From assembly GCF_900105555.1 (NCBI RefSeq), contig NZ_FNTZ01000001.1:1860001-1924000 (forward strand): a stretch of DNA of 64,000 nucleotides. The letters are read 5' to 3'. Below the pieces are notes generated by a model, which was given only the letters and a program-made list of their open reading frames with translations, searched no databases and had not been told where the DNA came from. This document shows, one piece after another, positions 25,924 through 34,553 of this stretch. How positions within the stretch are numbered: the stretch's first letter is position 1; every line of letters begins with the position of its first letter. Position numbers and translations under genes: made by a program. The stretch comes from Pseudomonas coleopterorum. GTDB taxonomy: Bacteria; Pseudomonadota; Gammaproteobacteria; Pseudomonadales; Pseudomonadaceae.

Positions 25924-28277
25924 CGGATCGAGCGACCCACTCACTGGCCTTCGACCATTTCGAACTCGACGACGAGCAGCGCCGCGAAGCGCTGTTCACC
26001 TTGGCCAACGGAGTGATCTCGTGGCGCGCATGTTCGCCCGAAGCCTGCGCCGTGCCGCGTCCAGAGGGGCATTACCCCGGCCTCTACCGTGCAGGCTGGT
26101 ACGACGATGCCGCGCGCCAGGTCAACGGCACCACCACCCATATTGCGGCCTTGGTCAATCTGCCCGACCCCTTTGGCCTGACCTTTTCGCTGAACGAGCA
26201 GCCATGGTTCGAGCTTGCCGAAGACACCTTGCGCAGCTATTACCAGCACGTCGACATGCAGCGCGGTGTACTGACCCGTCGGCTGTCGTTCCTGCTGGGC
26301 GGAACACCGGTCGAGCTGGTAGAGACCCGCTTCGTCAGCCTGGCCAATGCGCAACTGGCGGTGCTGCGCTGGGAGCTGCACGCGCAGAAACCGCTGACCG
26401 GCCTGCGCGTACGTGCGACGCTGGACAACAGCCGCGGCAACTACCTGATCGAGCGCGACCGCGACTACGAAGGCCGACGCCTGCGCAGCCATCGCTGGGA
26501 GCACCTGCCCGACGGCCGGGCAGGGGTGGTGGCGACCCTTGAGGACCCTTCGCGTAAGGTAGCGGTGGCCGTGCAGACCGTAGCACCGTGCCAGTGGCAG
26601 GGTCAGGTGGTGGACGATCGCCTGGTGCAGGAGGGTACGGTGGAGTGGCCCGAGCAAGGCCCGCTGGTGCTGGAAAAGCGCGTGATCGTGCAGGTCGATG
26701 ACGAATTCCATGGCCTGTCCAGCAGCATGGCGGCATTGCCCGATGCCCCCTATGCAGCGTTACTGACCGCCCACGAACAGGCATGGCAAGACACCTGGGA
26801 ATACGGACGCATCCGCGTGGCCGATCCGGCTGTGGATCATCCGCTGCAGTTCGCCGGATGGCATATCCAGCAAACGGTTTCGCCTTTGAGCATCGGCCGT
26901 GACCTGGGCTTTCCAGCGCGCGGCTGGCAGGAAGGCTATTTCGGCCAGGTGTTCTGGGACGAATTGTTCGCCTTTCCACTGTTCGCCACGCACCGTCCGG
27001 AACTGGCCAGTTCACTGCTCGACTACCGCCACACACGCCTGCCGGCCGCGCGGCGTCGGGCGGCCCGATTGGGCTACGGCGGTGCCATGTTTCCCTGGCG
27101 CAGCGCCCACGACGGCGAAGAGCAGACCCAGCCGTTCCAGTACTACCCGCTTTCCGGCCACTGGGTGCCCGACCCCACGCACTTGCAGCGCCACATCGGC
27201 TCAGCCGTGGCCTACGACGCCTGGACGCTCTACCTGGCGACCGGCGACGAGCAGCAACTGGCCGGCAAGATCGGCGATCTGATCATCGAAGTCGCGCGTT
27301 ACTGGGCCAGCGTGGCTCGCTATGACGAGTCTCGGCAACGCTATGTCATCGAAGGTGTGATCGGTCCCGACGAGTACCACAACGCCTATCCCCATGCCGA
27401 ACAACCGGGCCTGGACAACAACGCCTACACCAACCTGATGGCCGTCTGGACCCTGTGCCGCGCGCTGGACGTGCTACAGCGGTTGCCCACCATCCTGCGC
27501 GAGGACCTCGTCGAGCGCCTGGCGCTGCGCCCTGACGAGGCATCGCACTGGGAGCATGTCAGCCGCAACATGTTCCTGCCGTTCACCGCCGATGGCGTGC
27601 TCGACCAGTTCGAAGGCTTCGACAGGCTGCAGCCCGCGCCGGACGAGTGGAAGCGCGAAGACAATCCGCGCCTGGACTGGATGCTCGAAGCCCGGGGCGA
27701 TCACTGCGACCACTATCAGGTGAGCAAGCAGGCCGACACCCTGATGCTGTTCTACCTGCTGTCACAGGATCAGTTGCAGGCGCTATTCGACCGTTTGCGT
27801 TACCCATTCGACAGCGACATCGCGCGGCGGACCATGGACTATCACCTGGGCCACGTCTTCCACGAATCCAGCCTGTCGAAAACCGTCTGCGCCGGTGCGC
27901 TGGCCCACACCGACAGCGACGCTTCGTGGACGTACTACCAGCATTGCCTGCGCACCGACCTGGACGCCAAGTCCGACAGCGGAGTCCGCGAGGGCGTGCA
28001 CCTGGCGGCAATGTCCGGCGCGCTGGACGTGGTGCAGCGGCATTACCTGGGCGTGTGTCCGGCGGTGGAAGGGTTGCGGGTGTTTCCGGCGCCACCGCCT
28101 GGCTTGGGCGACGTCAGTCTCGCCGTGCAGTTTCATGGGCAATGGGTAGACGTGACGCGGGTCGATGAAGTGATCACCGTGCACCTGCGTGCGCTGTCGA
28201 CCCAGGCGATCACCTTGATTCACGCGCTGGGCACGGAACAGCTCGAACCCGGTTCGTCGGTCAACGTCATCGGCTGA
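25920..28277 (+). CDS. Glycoside hydrolase family 65 (disaccharide phosphorylase/trehalase-like)
   Basis: About 785 residues. The N-terminal domain opens with FDHFELDDEQRREALFTLANGVISWR, the usual GH65 start. The (alpha/alpha)6 barrel contains GYFGQVFWDELFAFP and VIGPDEYHNAYPH, whose Glu is the general acid of the family. Phosphate-binding of phosphorylases would need the later SKTVCAG/HxxSL region: HVFHESSLSKTVCAGAL is present. It may be a maltose-, trehalose- or kojibiose-type phosphorylase, or a hydrolase. No beta-phosphoglucomutase gene is adjacent. The in-frame ATG at 25827 would add 31 unusual residues and has no ribosome site, so I prefer 25920. Confidence 0.82.
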   Translation: MTDRATHSLAFDHFELDDEQRREALFTLANGVISWRACSPEACAVPRPEGHYPGLYRAGWYDDAARQVNGTTTHIAALVNLPDPFGLTFSLNEQPWFELAEDTLRSYYQHVDMQRGVLTRRLSFLLGGTPVELVETRFVSLANAQLAVLRWELHAQKPLTGLRVRATLDNSRGNYLIERDRDYEGRRLRSHRWEHLPDGRAGVVATLEDPSRKVAVAVQTVAPCQWQGQVVDDRLVQEGTVEWPEQGPLVLEKRVIVQVDDEFHGLSSSMAALPDAPYAALLTAHEQAWQDTWEYGRIRVADPAVDHPLQFAGWHIQQTVSPLSIGRDLGFPARGWQEGYFGQVFWDELFAFPLFATHRPELASSLLDYRHTRLPAARRRAARLGYGGAMFPWRSAHDGEEQTQPFQYYPLSGHWVPDPTHLQRHIGSAVAYDAWTLYLATGDEQQLAGKIGDLIIEVARYWASVARYDESRQRYVIEGVIGPDEYHNAYPHAEQPGLDNNAYTNLMAVWTLCRALDVLQRLPTILREDLVERLALRPDEASHWEHVSRNMFLPFTADGVLDQFEGFDRLQPAPDEWKREDNPRLDWMLEARGDHCDHYQVSKQADTLMLFYLLSQDQLQALFDRLRYPFDSDIARRTMDYHLGHVFHESSLSKTVCAGALAHTDSDASWTYYQHCLRTDLDAKSDSGVREGVHLAAMSGALDVVQRHYLGVCPAVEGLRVFPAPPPGLGDVSLAVQFHGQWVDVTRVDEVITVHLRALSTQAITLIHALGTEQLEPGSSVNVIG

Positions 28278-28301
28278 GTTCAGTGCGCGGCGAGTACGGC
28301 T

Positions 28302-29000
28302 TCAGGACGCCTCATCGATCGGCGCAATCAGCTCGGCACCCTGATTGCGCACATTGCCAACCGCCTTGCCCACCGCGTGCCATCGAAAGTCGGCCACCGG
28401 CCGGCCTTCGTGCTGGGCGATCTCGATACTGCGCTCGCCACTCAGGTCGGCTTCCAGCCACTCCTGTGCCTGCTCCGGCGCCAGCACCACCGGGCGGCGG
28501 TCGTGGATGTCGACCATGCCTTCATTGCTGGCATCGGTGATGATCACGAAACCATCGCCTTCACCGGGCTCAAGCCCCGGCGTGACCTGAGCGAGGGCGG
28601 CGAAGAACATCGGCTTGTCGTCCGCAAGATGAATGAACCAGGGTTGTTTCTTCTTCGGGTCACCGGCGTCCTTGACCCACTCATACCAACCATTGGCCGG
28701 TATCAGCACGCGCCCGTTGGGCCACAGCTGCTTGAAGAACTTTCCGGTCGCGACCGTCTCGACCCGCGCGTTGATTGGGGCAGGGCGCTTGCCCTGGGCC
28801 CAGAACGGCGCCCAGCCCCACTTCACCGAATCGATCGACAGGCCCTGCTCGGTGCCCTGCAACACCATGGCCCGCTGCGTTGGCGCGATGTTGTAGCGCG
28901 CCTGCGGCTGCGGGTCGACATAACTGATGACCTGCTGACGCGGAGCCAATTCGCGCAGATAGACGTCCATCGCTTCATACATCGAGTAGCGACCACACAT
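28302..29000 (-). CDS. yedK: SOS response-associated peptidase / HMCES-type abasic-site protein
   Basis: A 232-residue SRAP-domain protein. It crosslinks to abasic sites in single-stranded DNA through Cys2. MCGRYSMYE places Cys right after the start Met, which fixes the start at 29000. Active-site Asn in APINARVE, Glu in ANGWYEW and His in IHDRRPVVL are all present. It is divergent from umuDC, and the LexA box between them could serve both genes. Confidence 0.93.
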   Translation of the reverse strand: MCGRYSMYEAMDVYLRELAPRQQVISYVDPQPQARYNIAPTQRAMVLQGTEQGLSIDSVKWGWAPFWAQGKRPAPINARVETVATGKFFKQLWPNGRVLIPANGWYEWVKDAGDPKKKQPWFIHLADDKPMFFAALAQVTPGLEPGEGDGFVIITDASNEGMVDIHDRRPVVLAPEQAQEWLEADLSGERSIEIAQHEGRPVADFRWHAVGKAVGNVRNQGAELIAPIDEAS

Positions 29001-29059
29001 GGTGTTCTCCGTCAGATTGTCGCTGTCTCTTGTTGACCTCCAAGGTCGTACAAAGTTAA

Positions 29060-29075
29060 CTGTATATTCGTACAG
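29060..29075. promoter_or_regulatory. LexA box (SOS operator)
   Basis: CTGTATATTCGTACAG fits the LexA consensus CTGT-N8-ACAG exactly. It lies 21 bases before the umuD start and 60 bases before the divergent yedK start, so damage-inducible control of both genes is likely. Confidence 0.88.
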
Positions 29076-29095
29076 TATCAATACCAGGCAATCCC

Positions 29096-29524
29096 ATGAT
29101 CACTATTCTTGGCCCGCTCGCTCCGGGCAGCACCGCGCATCCGCTGTATTCATTCAAGGTCCCGGCCGGTTTTCCTTCGCCCGCCGCCGACCATATGGAG
29201 CAGCGCATTTCGCTGGATGAACTGCTGGAGATCCGCGCACCGCACATCTACCTGGTGCGCATCCAGGGCGACAGTATGCAGGGTGCGGGGATCTTCTGCG
29301 GCGACCTGGTGATCGTGGACCGCTCGATCGAGGCCGAACATGGCCATGTCGTTATCGCCGCGGTGAACAGCGAACCCATGTGCAAGCGCCTGCACAAGCG
29401 CGGTCGCGAGGTGATCCTCAAGTCGGCCAATCGCGAGTACCCGCCGCGCTACATCATGGAAGGCGACGAGCTGTTGATCTGGGGCGTGGTGACCTTCAGC
29501 GTACGTGCCCATGAAAAGGAATGA
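29096..29524 (+). CDS. umuD: UmuD-type translesion polymerase subunit (S24 peptidase)
   Basis: A 142-residue LexA-like protein. Self-cleavage is expected at Ala24-Gly25 ([11 protein letters not shown]), where E. coli has Cys-Gly. The catalytic pair is Ser60 (GDSMQGAGI) and Lys97 (CKRLHKR), the same numbers as in E. coli UmuD. RecA-driven cleavage would give UmuD', which joins UmuC as polymerase V. It overlaps umuC by 14 bases and has the LexA box just upstream. Confidence 0.95.
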   Translation: MITILGPLAPGSTAHPLYSFKVPAGFPSPAADHMEQRISLDELLEIRAPHIYLVRIQGDSMQGAGIFCGDLVIVDRSIEAEHGHVVIAAVNSEPMCKRLHKRGREVILKSANREYPPRYIMEGDELLIWGVVTFSVRAHEKE

Positions 29525-30788
29525 ACCGGTCTTCGCGCTAATCGACTGCAACAGCTTCTACGCCAGTTGCGAACGGGTGTTTCGCCCGGATCTGGCCAGG
29601 ACGCCGATCGTGGTGCTGTCCAACAACGATGGCTGCGTGATTGCCCGATCGGCCGAGGCCAAGGCGCTGGTGAAGATGGCGTCGCCGTATTTCCAGATCA
29701 AGGACTTGCTGCGCCAGCACGGCATCGTGGCCTTTTCCTCCAACTACGCGCTGTACGGCGACATCAGCGAACGGGTGATGTGCATCATCGAGTCCATGGT
29801 GCCCGCGCTGGAGGTCTACAGCATCGACGAAGCGTTCGCCGACCTCACCGGCATGCACCAGGACCTGGATGCACTGGGCCGCGACATTCGCGAACAGGTC
29901 TACCGGCGCACCGGCATACCGGTAGGGGTTGGGATTGCCGGCACCAAGACCTTGGCCAAACTGGCCAACCATGCCGCGAAGAAATGGCACAAACAGCTGG
30001 GCGGGGTGCTGGACCTGCGCGAAGCCGGTCGCCGTGATCGCCTGTTGAAGGTCACCCCGGTGAGCGACGTCTGGGGCATCGGCCGCAAGATGAGCGCACA
30101 CCTGCAGGGCATGAACATCGCCACCGCCTGGGACCTGAGCTGCGCTGATCCTGCGCTATTGCGCAGCCGATTCAGCGTGGTGATCGAAAAGACCGCCCGC
30201 GAACTGGGCGGCACACCGTGCTTGGCGCTCGAAGACCCCGATCCACCCAAGCAGGAAATCTGCTGCAGCCGAATGTTCGGCAAGCGCCTGACCGAGATCG
30301 CCCCGATCCGCGAGGCGGTGGCCAGCTATGTGATGCGGGCCTCGGAGAAGCTGCGCGCGCAACGTTCGTTGTGTCGGCAACTGCGTGTGAGCATCCGCAC
30401 CGGCATGCTCAACCCATTGGAAGCCAAGTACGCCAATGGCGTGGTGGTGCAACTGCCGTACCCCACCGACGATGTACGCCTGTTGACCAAGGCAGCGGTG
30501 CAGGGCCTGGAATTCATCTTTCGCAGCGGCTTCACCTACAGCAAGGCCGAAATACTCCTGCTGGGCCTGTGCCAGCGCGGCGAGTTCACCGACGACTTGT
30601 TCGCCAGCGCCCAACCGGCCACCGCCGAACGCCTGATGCAGGTGCTCGACGCGGTCAACGGTCGCTGGGGCAGGGGGACTTTGCGTCCGGCGGCAGTGCC
30701 GACCAACCCGGACTGGGGCATGCCACGGGAGATGATGAGCCAGAGCTATACGACGCAGATCGAGCAGTTGTGGACGGTCAGGGGGTGA
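29511..30788 (+). CDS. umuC: UmuC-type Y-family DNA polymerase V catalytic subunit
   Basis: A 425-residue Y-family polymerase. The palm motifs [13 protein letters not shown] and [13 protein letters not shown] hold the metal-binding Asp and Glu residues. [21 protein letters not shown] and the helix-hairpin-helix ([12 protein letters not shown]) follow. A C-terminal UmuC extension is present. I chose ATG 29511 inside umuD over GTG 29505. A fragment of another umuD lies just 20 bases past its stop. Confidence 0.95.
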   Translation: MKRNEPVFALIDCNSFYASCERVFRPDLARTPIVVLSNNDGCVIARSAEAKALVKMASPYFQIKDLLRQHGIVAFSSNYALYGDISERVMCIIESMVPALEVYSIDEAFADLTGMHQDLDALGRDIREQVYRRTGIPVGVGIAGTKTLAKLANHAAKKWHKQLGGVLDLREAGRRDRLLKVTPVSDVWGIGRKMSAHLQGMNIATAWDLSCADPALLRSRFSVVIEKTARELGGTPCLALEDPDPPKQEICCSRMFGKRLTEIAPIREAVASYVMRASEKLRAQRSLCRQLRVSIRTGMLNPLEAKYANGVVVQLPYPTDDVRLLTKAAVQGLEFIFRSGFTYSKAEILLLGLCQRGEFTDDLFASAQPATAERLMQVLDAVNGRWGRGTLRPAAVPTNPDWGMPREMMSQSYTTQIEQLWTVRG

Positions 30789-30807
30789 GTGTTCCGCCGT
30801 CGGGGCT

Positions 30808-30876
30808 GAGCATGGGCACATCCTCATCGGCACGATGAACAGCGAACCCATGTGCAGGCAACAACACCAACGTTGA
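30808..30876 (+). pseudogene. Relic of a second umuD
   Basis: These 69 bases translate as EHGHILIGTMNSEPMC followed by RQQHQR and a stop. They align with [22 protein letters not shown] of the intact umuD (codons 81-102). TGAACAGCGAACCCATGTGCA is shared almost without change. The preceding and following umuD sequence is absent. It looks like the scar of a duplicated or exchanged umuDC copy. Confidence 0.7.
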
Positions 30877-30906
30877 CCCACAACCAGGGACGAAAGGTGA
30901 CGTGTC

Positions 30907-31251
30907 ATGCCGGGATTAGACAACGACCGGTTGTGGCTATTTATTCCTGCGATCCACACAGCTCCAGATCAAGTGCTCTCGATGTGGAGTGCTGAATCAT
31001 GTAAGGGCCTTGAGCTCCGAGCTATCGCCTTTGAGCGACATTCAAGCGAAATCATATCTGACGGTGGATGGCAATTTGACGGGTATTGCACGTTGAAGCC
31101 AGATGCATATGATGCAGACCATAGCAACCGAACGTACATGCAGGAAAAGCTCACCGATTTCCTTAGGTTTTGGGGCGATAGATTTGGGTGCAATAACTAT
31201 CTGATCGTCATAGAAGGCAGTCAGAAAATCAGCTTCAGTGGTCGAAAATAA
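30907..31251 (+). CDS. Hypothetical protein
   Basis: A 114-residue soluble protein (MPGLDNDRLWLFIPAIHTA...) with no recognised domain, signal or membrane helix. AAAGGTGACG before the ATG is a plausible ribosome site. The codon use and base composition are more AT-rich than the flanking umuC and norR, suggesting later acquisition. It is followed after eight bases by a lipoprotein gene, probably in one operon. The pairing with a small lipoprotein in an island could mean an immunity or cell-surface function, but nothing in the sequence shows it. Confidence 0.55.
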   Translation: MPGLDNDRLWLFIPAIHTAPDQVLSMWSAESCKGLELRAIAFERHSSEIISDGGWQFDGYCTLKPDAYDADHSNRTYMQEKLTDFLRFWGDRFGCNNYLIVIEGSQKISFSGRK

Positions 31252-31259
31252 GGAGTCCT

Positions 31260-31547
31260 ATGCGCCAAGGTATCTTCATCGGTGCTGCATTGCTAGCAGC
31301 ATTAGCTGGCTGTGATGATAGCGGCGATATGTTTTGCCCTGACAAAGGTCAGGATTTTTTTGATCAGTCCGTCAAGGCTTACTTCACAAAACACCCACCT
31401 GTAGAAGGCATTGAGAACGTCAAAGTTCTGTCAGGTGCCACTTACGACACTGCGACCAATTGGTGGGTGGTCCCTGTAGACGTAGGCGAGGATAAGTGGA
31501 ACGCGCTATTGAGCTGTGACGGGCATTTGGAGCTGTCTGGTCGATAG
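31260..31547 (+). CDS. Small lipoprotein of unknown function
   Basis: A 95-residue protein with a clear lipoprotein signal (MRQGIFIGAALLAALAGC, Cys18 with lipobox LAGC) followed by DDSGDM, so Asp at +2 suggests inner-membrane retention if the Lol +2 rule holds (in Pseudomonas +3/+4 also matter). Two further cysteines (MFCPDK and LSCDG) could form a disulfide. Strong AAGGAG overlaps the stop of the preceding gene. No family recognised. Confidence 0.65.
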   Translation: MRQGIFIGAALLAALAGCDDSGDMFCPDKGQDFFDQSVKAYFTKHPPVEGIENVKVLSGATYDTATNWWVVPVDVGEDKWNALLSCDGHLELSGR

Positions 31548-31603
31548 TCATTCTAAACCATGGTGTTTGATGGTACCCGCCTGAGAGTGCCTGTACTTGG
31601 ATT

Positions 31604-32545
31604 TTAGTGCGGTATCTGCTGTGGCCAGCTTCTAGCCTTTATGGGTGGAGTCTCCTTGGAAACCCATGCAGGCCGCACTATATTCACGATCAACGCGCTG
31701 GCAAGAATGAGGGCAAAGCCAATGATTGTGCTGGCTGAAGGTTTTTCACCAAAATAGGTCATGGCCAACACGACAGAAATGACAGGTGAAAATAAAGTCA
31801 CGTAGCTTGCGTATTCGGCGCCCTGAAGTTTTATCAGGTAGAACCAGATATAAAAAACGATCGCGCCCCCAACGATGCCCATAAACAAAATCGCCGCAGC
31901 AGCAGATAACGATAAGCTTCCAGGAAACGCCATGATTTCGGTGGGCCAATCTAGAAATAGCGGGGACACCAGGAAGGTGCAAAAGCAACCGAAGGCGACC
32001 TGCCAGAATACCTTCACCCGAAAATCTATATCAGTCTTCAATCGCTGGGCGATGAGGGAGCCGATCGACCAGGAGAGGGCGCTTGACAGGACGATCAAGT
32101 GGCTTGAAGAAAATTCAAGTTTTCCGATAATCAACCAGATGCCTATTGAGCAGAACGTCAGTGAAGCAATGGAAAAACCATCGAGTTTACGATTGAGTAT
32201 CATCGCAAAAAAAGAGGTAAAGCAAGGCATTGTATAGATTAGGGAAGTGGAGTCGAAAATGCTTAGGTGCTCCAATGCTATGTTGTTTAAAACCGGAACG
32301 AGAAAAACGTTTGGAATTGCGATAATGAAAAGCTTTAGATAAAGCATGGCGTCTAAGGTGGTGCTGAGGGCATTCACAGGTTTCCAAAATACGGCGTAGA
32401 GGAAAAGAACACTGATAAAAGCGCATGCCAATCGGAATGGCCAAGCGCCCAAGGCCTGAACACCAATCTTTGAAACCGGCAAGCCAGCGCCCCAGATCAG
32501 CGCCATGACAGCTATAAGGAACACGCTTTTTTGAAAGGGCGACAT
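31604..32545 (-). CDS. EamA/DMT-superfamily transporter
   Basis: A 313-residue inner-membrane protein with ten hydrophobic segments arranged as two EamA repeats. AVMALIWGAGLPVSKIG at the start and YVTLFSPVISVVLAMTYFGEKPSASTIIGFALIL near the end are typical. Such proteins export amino acids or metabolites; the substrate is unknown. Neither ATG 32545 nor TTG 32569 has a good ribosome site, so the start is uncertain. Its base composition is clearly lower in GC than the core genes around it. Confidence 0.8.
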   Translation of the reverse strand: MSPFQKSVFLIAVMALIWGAGLPVSKIGVQALGAWPFRLACAFISVLFLYAVFWKPVNALSTTLDAMLYLKLFIIAIPNVFLVPVLNNIALEHLSIFDSTSLIYTMPCFTSFFAMILNRKLDGFSIASLTFCSIGIWLIIGKLEFSSSHLIVLSSALSWSIGSLIAQRLKTDIDFRVKVFWQVAFGCFCTFLVSPLFLDWPTEIMAFPGSLSLSAAAAILFMGIVGGAIVFYIWFYLIKLQGAEYASYVTLFSPVISVVLAMTYFGEKPSASTIIGFALILASALIVNIVRPAWVSKETPPIKARSWPQQIPH

Positions 32546-32645
32546 TATCTGATTAACCACAACGAGCAATGAGGGCGATCCGGTTTTGAGCCGGGGGCGC
32601 CGTTACCATTGAAGAAAGCTGCTGAATTTTCTGCTGCGTTGGTGT

Positions 32646-32762
32646 TTATAGGGTACGGGCCAGCGGTTCGTTTTTTTGTTTTGCATCGAGTTGTTTCTCC
32701 AGGCTCCAGAGTCGGTTCTCGATTTTTACTAAATCTTTGATTTGACGAGGAAGTCCTGTCAA
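32646..32762 (-). pseudogene. Possible short coiled-coil gene or relic
   Basis: A 38-codon frame from TTG 32762 reads QIKDLVKIENRLWSLEKQL, then a polar tail and TAA, with a heptad-like pattern. No ribosome site or upstream coding is present, so it may be the remnant of a longer gene. The rest of 32546-32842 shows nothing I can identify. Confidence 0.2.
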
Positions 32763-32842
32763 GTTCAGTCATTGCACAGCAGTAGCATGAGTTCGCGATA
32801 GCTCGCTCGATGCTCAGCAATGAGCATGGGTTGAAGCTTGTG

Positions 32843-34429
32843 CTACACACGCTGAACGCTGACACCCAGCCGTGCCGCAAGCCTTGCCAGATTGGCTCGG
32901 TCCAGGCCAAGGCTTCTGGCGGCCGCAGTGACATTGCCTCGATGCTGGATCAATGCGCCTTCCAGAAGCTCTCTCTTGTAATCATCCACGGCGGCCTTGT
33001 AGTCGACAGGCGCAGACCGAGTGGGGTCAGGCGACTCAGGGAGTTCTGCTTTGAGTGTTGTCGTCGCAGCCGGCAGGTCGAAGTCGTCTGCCATCAGGAC
33101 GAGCATGTCTTTACGGGCTGAACCTGAAACTCGCTTTTTCGCCTTCAGCACGGCCCTGGCGATCTGGTGTTCCAACTCGCGAACATTGCCGGGCCACACG
33201 TAGTGACCGAGCGCCTGTTTGGCGGGGGCAGCGAACCTGACCGGAGGCAGTGCCATGCGGTACCGGTTTTCCTCGGCGAACGCGCCGGCCAATAGAAGAA
33301 TATCCTCCTTGCGCTCTCGCAGCGGCGGCACGCGCAGCGGATACACCGTCAGGCGATGATAGAGGTCGGCGCGAAAGCGGCCGGTTCGAACCTCTTCAGC
33401 CAGGTCTCGGTTGCTCGCGGCCAGCAGCCGGATATCGACCACATGGGAGCGGTCGGACCCTACGCGCTGTATATCACCGCCTTGCAGCACCCGAAGCAGC
33501 TTGGCCTGCACCGACAGCGGCAGTTCGCCGATCTCGTCGAGGAACAGCGTGCCCCCACTGGCCATCTCGAATTTGCCCAGGCGATTCTCGACGGCGCCTG
33601 AGAACGCGCCTTTGACATGCCCGAACAGTTCGCTTTCGACAAGGTGTTCCGGCAAGGCGGCGCAGTTGACGCTGATCATCGGCTTGTCGGCGCGGTGAGA
33701 GTGGCTGTGGAGCCGACGCGCCACCAGTTCTTTGCCGACGCCTGTTTCACCGGTGATGAGAACGGTCAGTTCACTGGGCGCCACCAGGTCGATTTCCCCC
33801 AGCAACTGTTTGAATGCCTCGCTGGTGCCGATCATCCGCTGAGGCCCGCCCTGGTGGGCCAGTCGGTAGGCATCGGCGCGCTTGCGTTCACCCTCGAGAG
33901 CGCGCATCAGTTGGTCGAAATGCCCGGCGGCGACCACTGTCGCGGCGGCCAAACGCGCGAACGTTTCCACCGTCTGCAGATCGTCTGCGGAGAATTGACC
34001 CACCTTCAACGCGTCCAGGGTCAGGACACCCCAAATCTTTTCGTTGATGCGCAGGGCGCAACCCATGCAGTCGTGCACCGGCAACGTGCTGGCGCCGATA
34101 AGGCCGTCGTAGGGGTCTGGATAAGGGCAGTCGGGCGGAAAAAGTATCGCGCCCGGTGCCTCGATGATGGCTTTCAAGCGCGGGTGGCTGTCCACCGGGT
34201 ACCGTCGGGCCATGGCATCGACCGCAAGTCCATGGGCGGCCTCGGGGATCAGCACGTGATCTTCAAGACGCAGGATAGCGACGGCATCGGTCGGCACCAG
34301 CTCCCGTAGCGCATCGAGTACACGCTGGTAACGATGTTCTGCGCTGATCTCGGCCGTGAGGTCACCCAGCAGGGGTAGAAGCGCCCGGAGCGCGCGTGAT
34401 GACTGAGTCGAAATGACCTTATCTTTCAT
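32843..34429 (-). CDS. norR: NO-responsive sigma-54 activator NorR/FhpR
   Basis: A 528-residue regulator with an N-terminal GAF domain that in NorR senses nitric oxide through a non-haem iron. The ligand region is recognisable ([13 protein letters not shown] and HDCMGCAL, with the conserved Asp residues and Cys). The AAA+ domain has [17 protein letters not shown] (Ser instead of the usual Thr in GAFTGA), [13 protein letters not shown] and [13 protein letters not shown]. The C-terminal Fis helix is [18 protein letters not shown]. Divergent from hmp, with three NorR boxes between them, one of which lies inside the norR coding start. Confidence 0.95.
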   Translation of the reverse strand: MKDKVISTQSSRALRALLPLLGDLTAEISAEHRYQRVLDALRELVPTDAVAILRLEDHVLIPEAAHGLAVDAMARRYPVDSHPRLKAIIEAPGAILFPPDCPYPDPYDGLIGASTLPVHDCMGCALRINEKIWGVLTLDALKVGQFSADDLQTVETFARLAAATVVAAGHFDQLMRALEGERKRADAYRLAHQGGPQRMIGTSEAFKQLLGEIDLVAPSELTVLITGETGVGKELVARRLHSHSHRADKPMISVNCAALPEHLVESELFGHVKGAFSGAVENRLGKFEMASGGTLFLDEIGELPLSVQAKLLRVLQGGDIQRVGSDRSHVVDIRLLAASNRDLAEEVRTGRFRADLYHRLTVYPLRVPPLRERKEDILLLAGAFAEENRYRMALPPVRFAAPAKQALGHYVWPGNVRELEHQIARAVLKAKKRVSGSARKDMLVLMADDFDLPAATTTLKAELPESPDPTRSAPVDYKAAVDDYKRELLEGALIQHRGNVTAAARSLGLDRANLARLAARLGVSVQRV

Positions 34430-34460
34430 GGTTGAGTCTTTTTAACCGAGTCGAAACGAC
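34407..34460. promoter_or_regulatory. Three NorR enhancer boxes
   Basis: Three matches to the NorR core GT-N7-AC: GTCGAAATGAC (34407-34417), GTCTTTTTAAC (34436-34446) and GTCGAAACGAC (34450-34460, inside the longer palindrome GAGTCGAAACGACTC). Three sites are also found upstream of norV in E. coli. They lie 44-112 bases upstream of the sigma-54 promoter of hmp. Confidence 0.78.
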
Positions 34461-34503
34461 TCTTGAAAACCAGTGGTAGCCTGATTTCATTGGGTTTTTT
34501 TGA

Positions 34504-34519
34504 TGGCATGACGGTTGCT
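34504..34519 (+). promoter_or_regulatory. Sigma-54 (-24/-12) promoter of hmp
   Basis: TGGCATGACGGTTGCT matches the RpoN consensus TGGCAC-N5-TTGCW with GG and GC at the right spacing. It is placed about 50 bases before the hmp start codon and downstream of the NorR boxes. Confidence 0.88.
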
Positions 34520-34553
34520 TTGACGATATCACTAATCGGCATCCGGAGTTCAC

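Noticed and set aside
32545..32934. 129-codon minus-strand frame upstream of the DMT transporter
   Set aside because: No ribosome site, no domain, and it runs through the end of norR; low-complexity composition.
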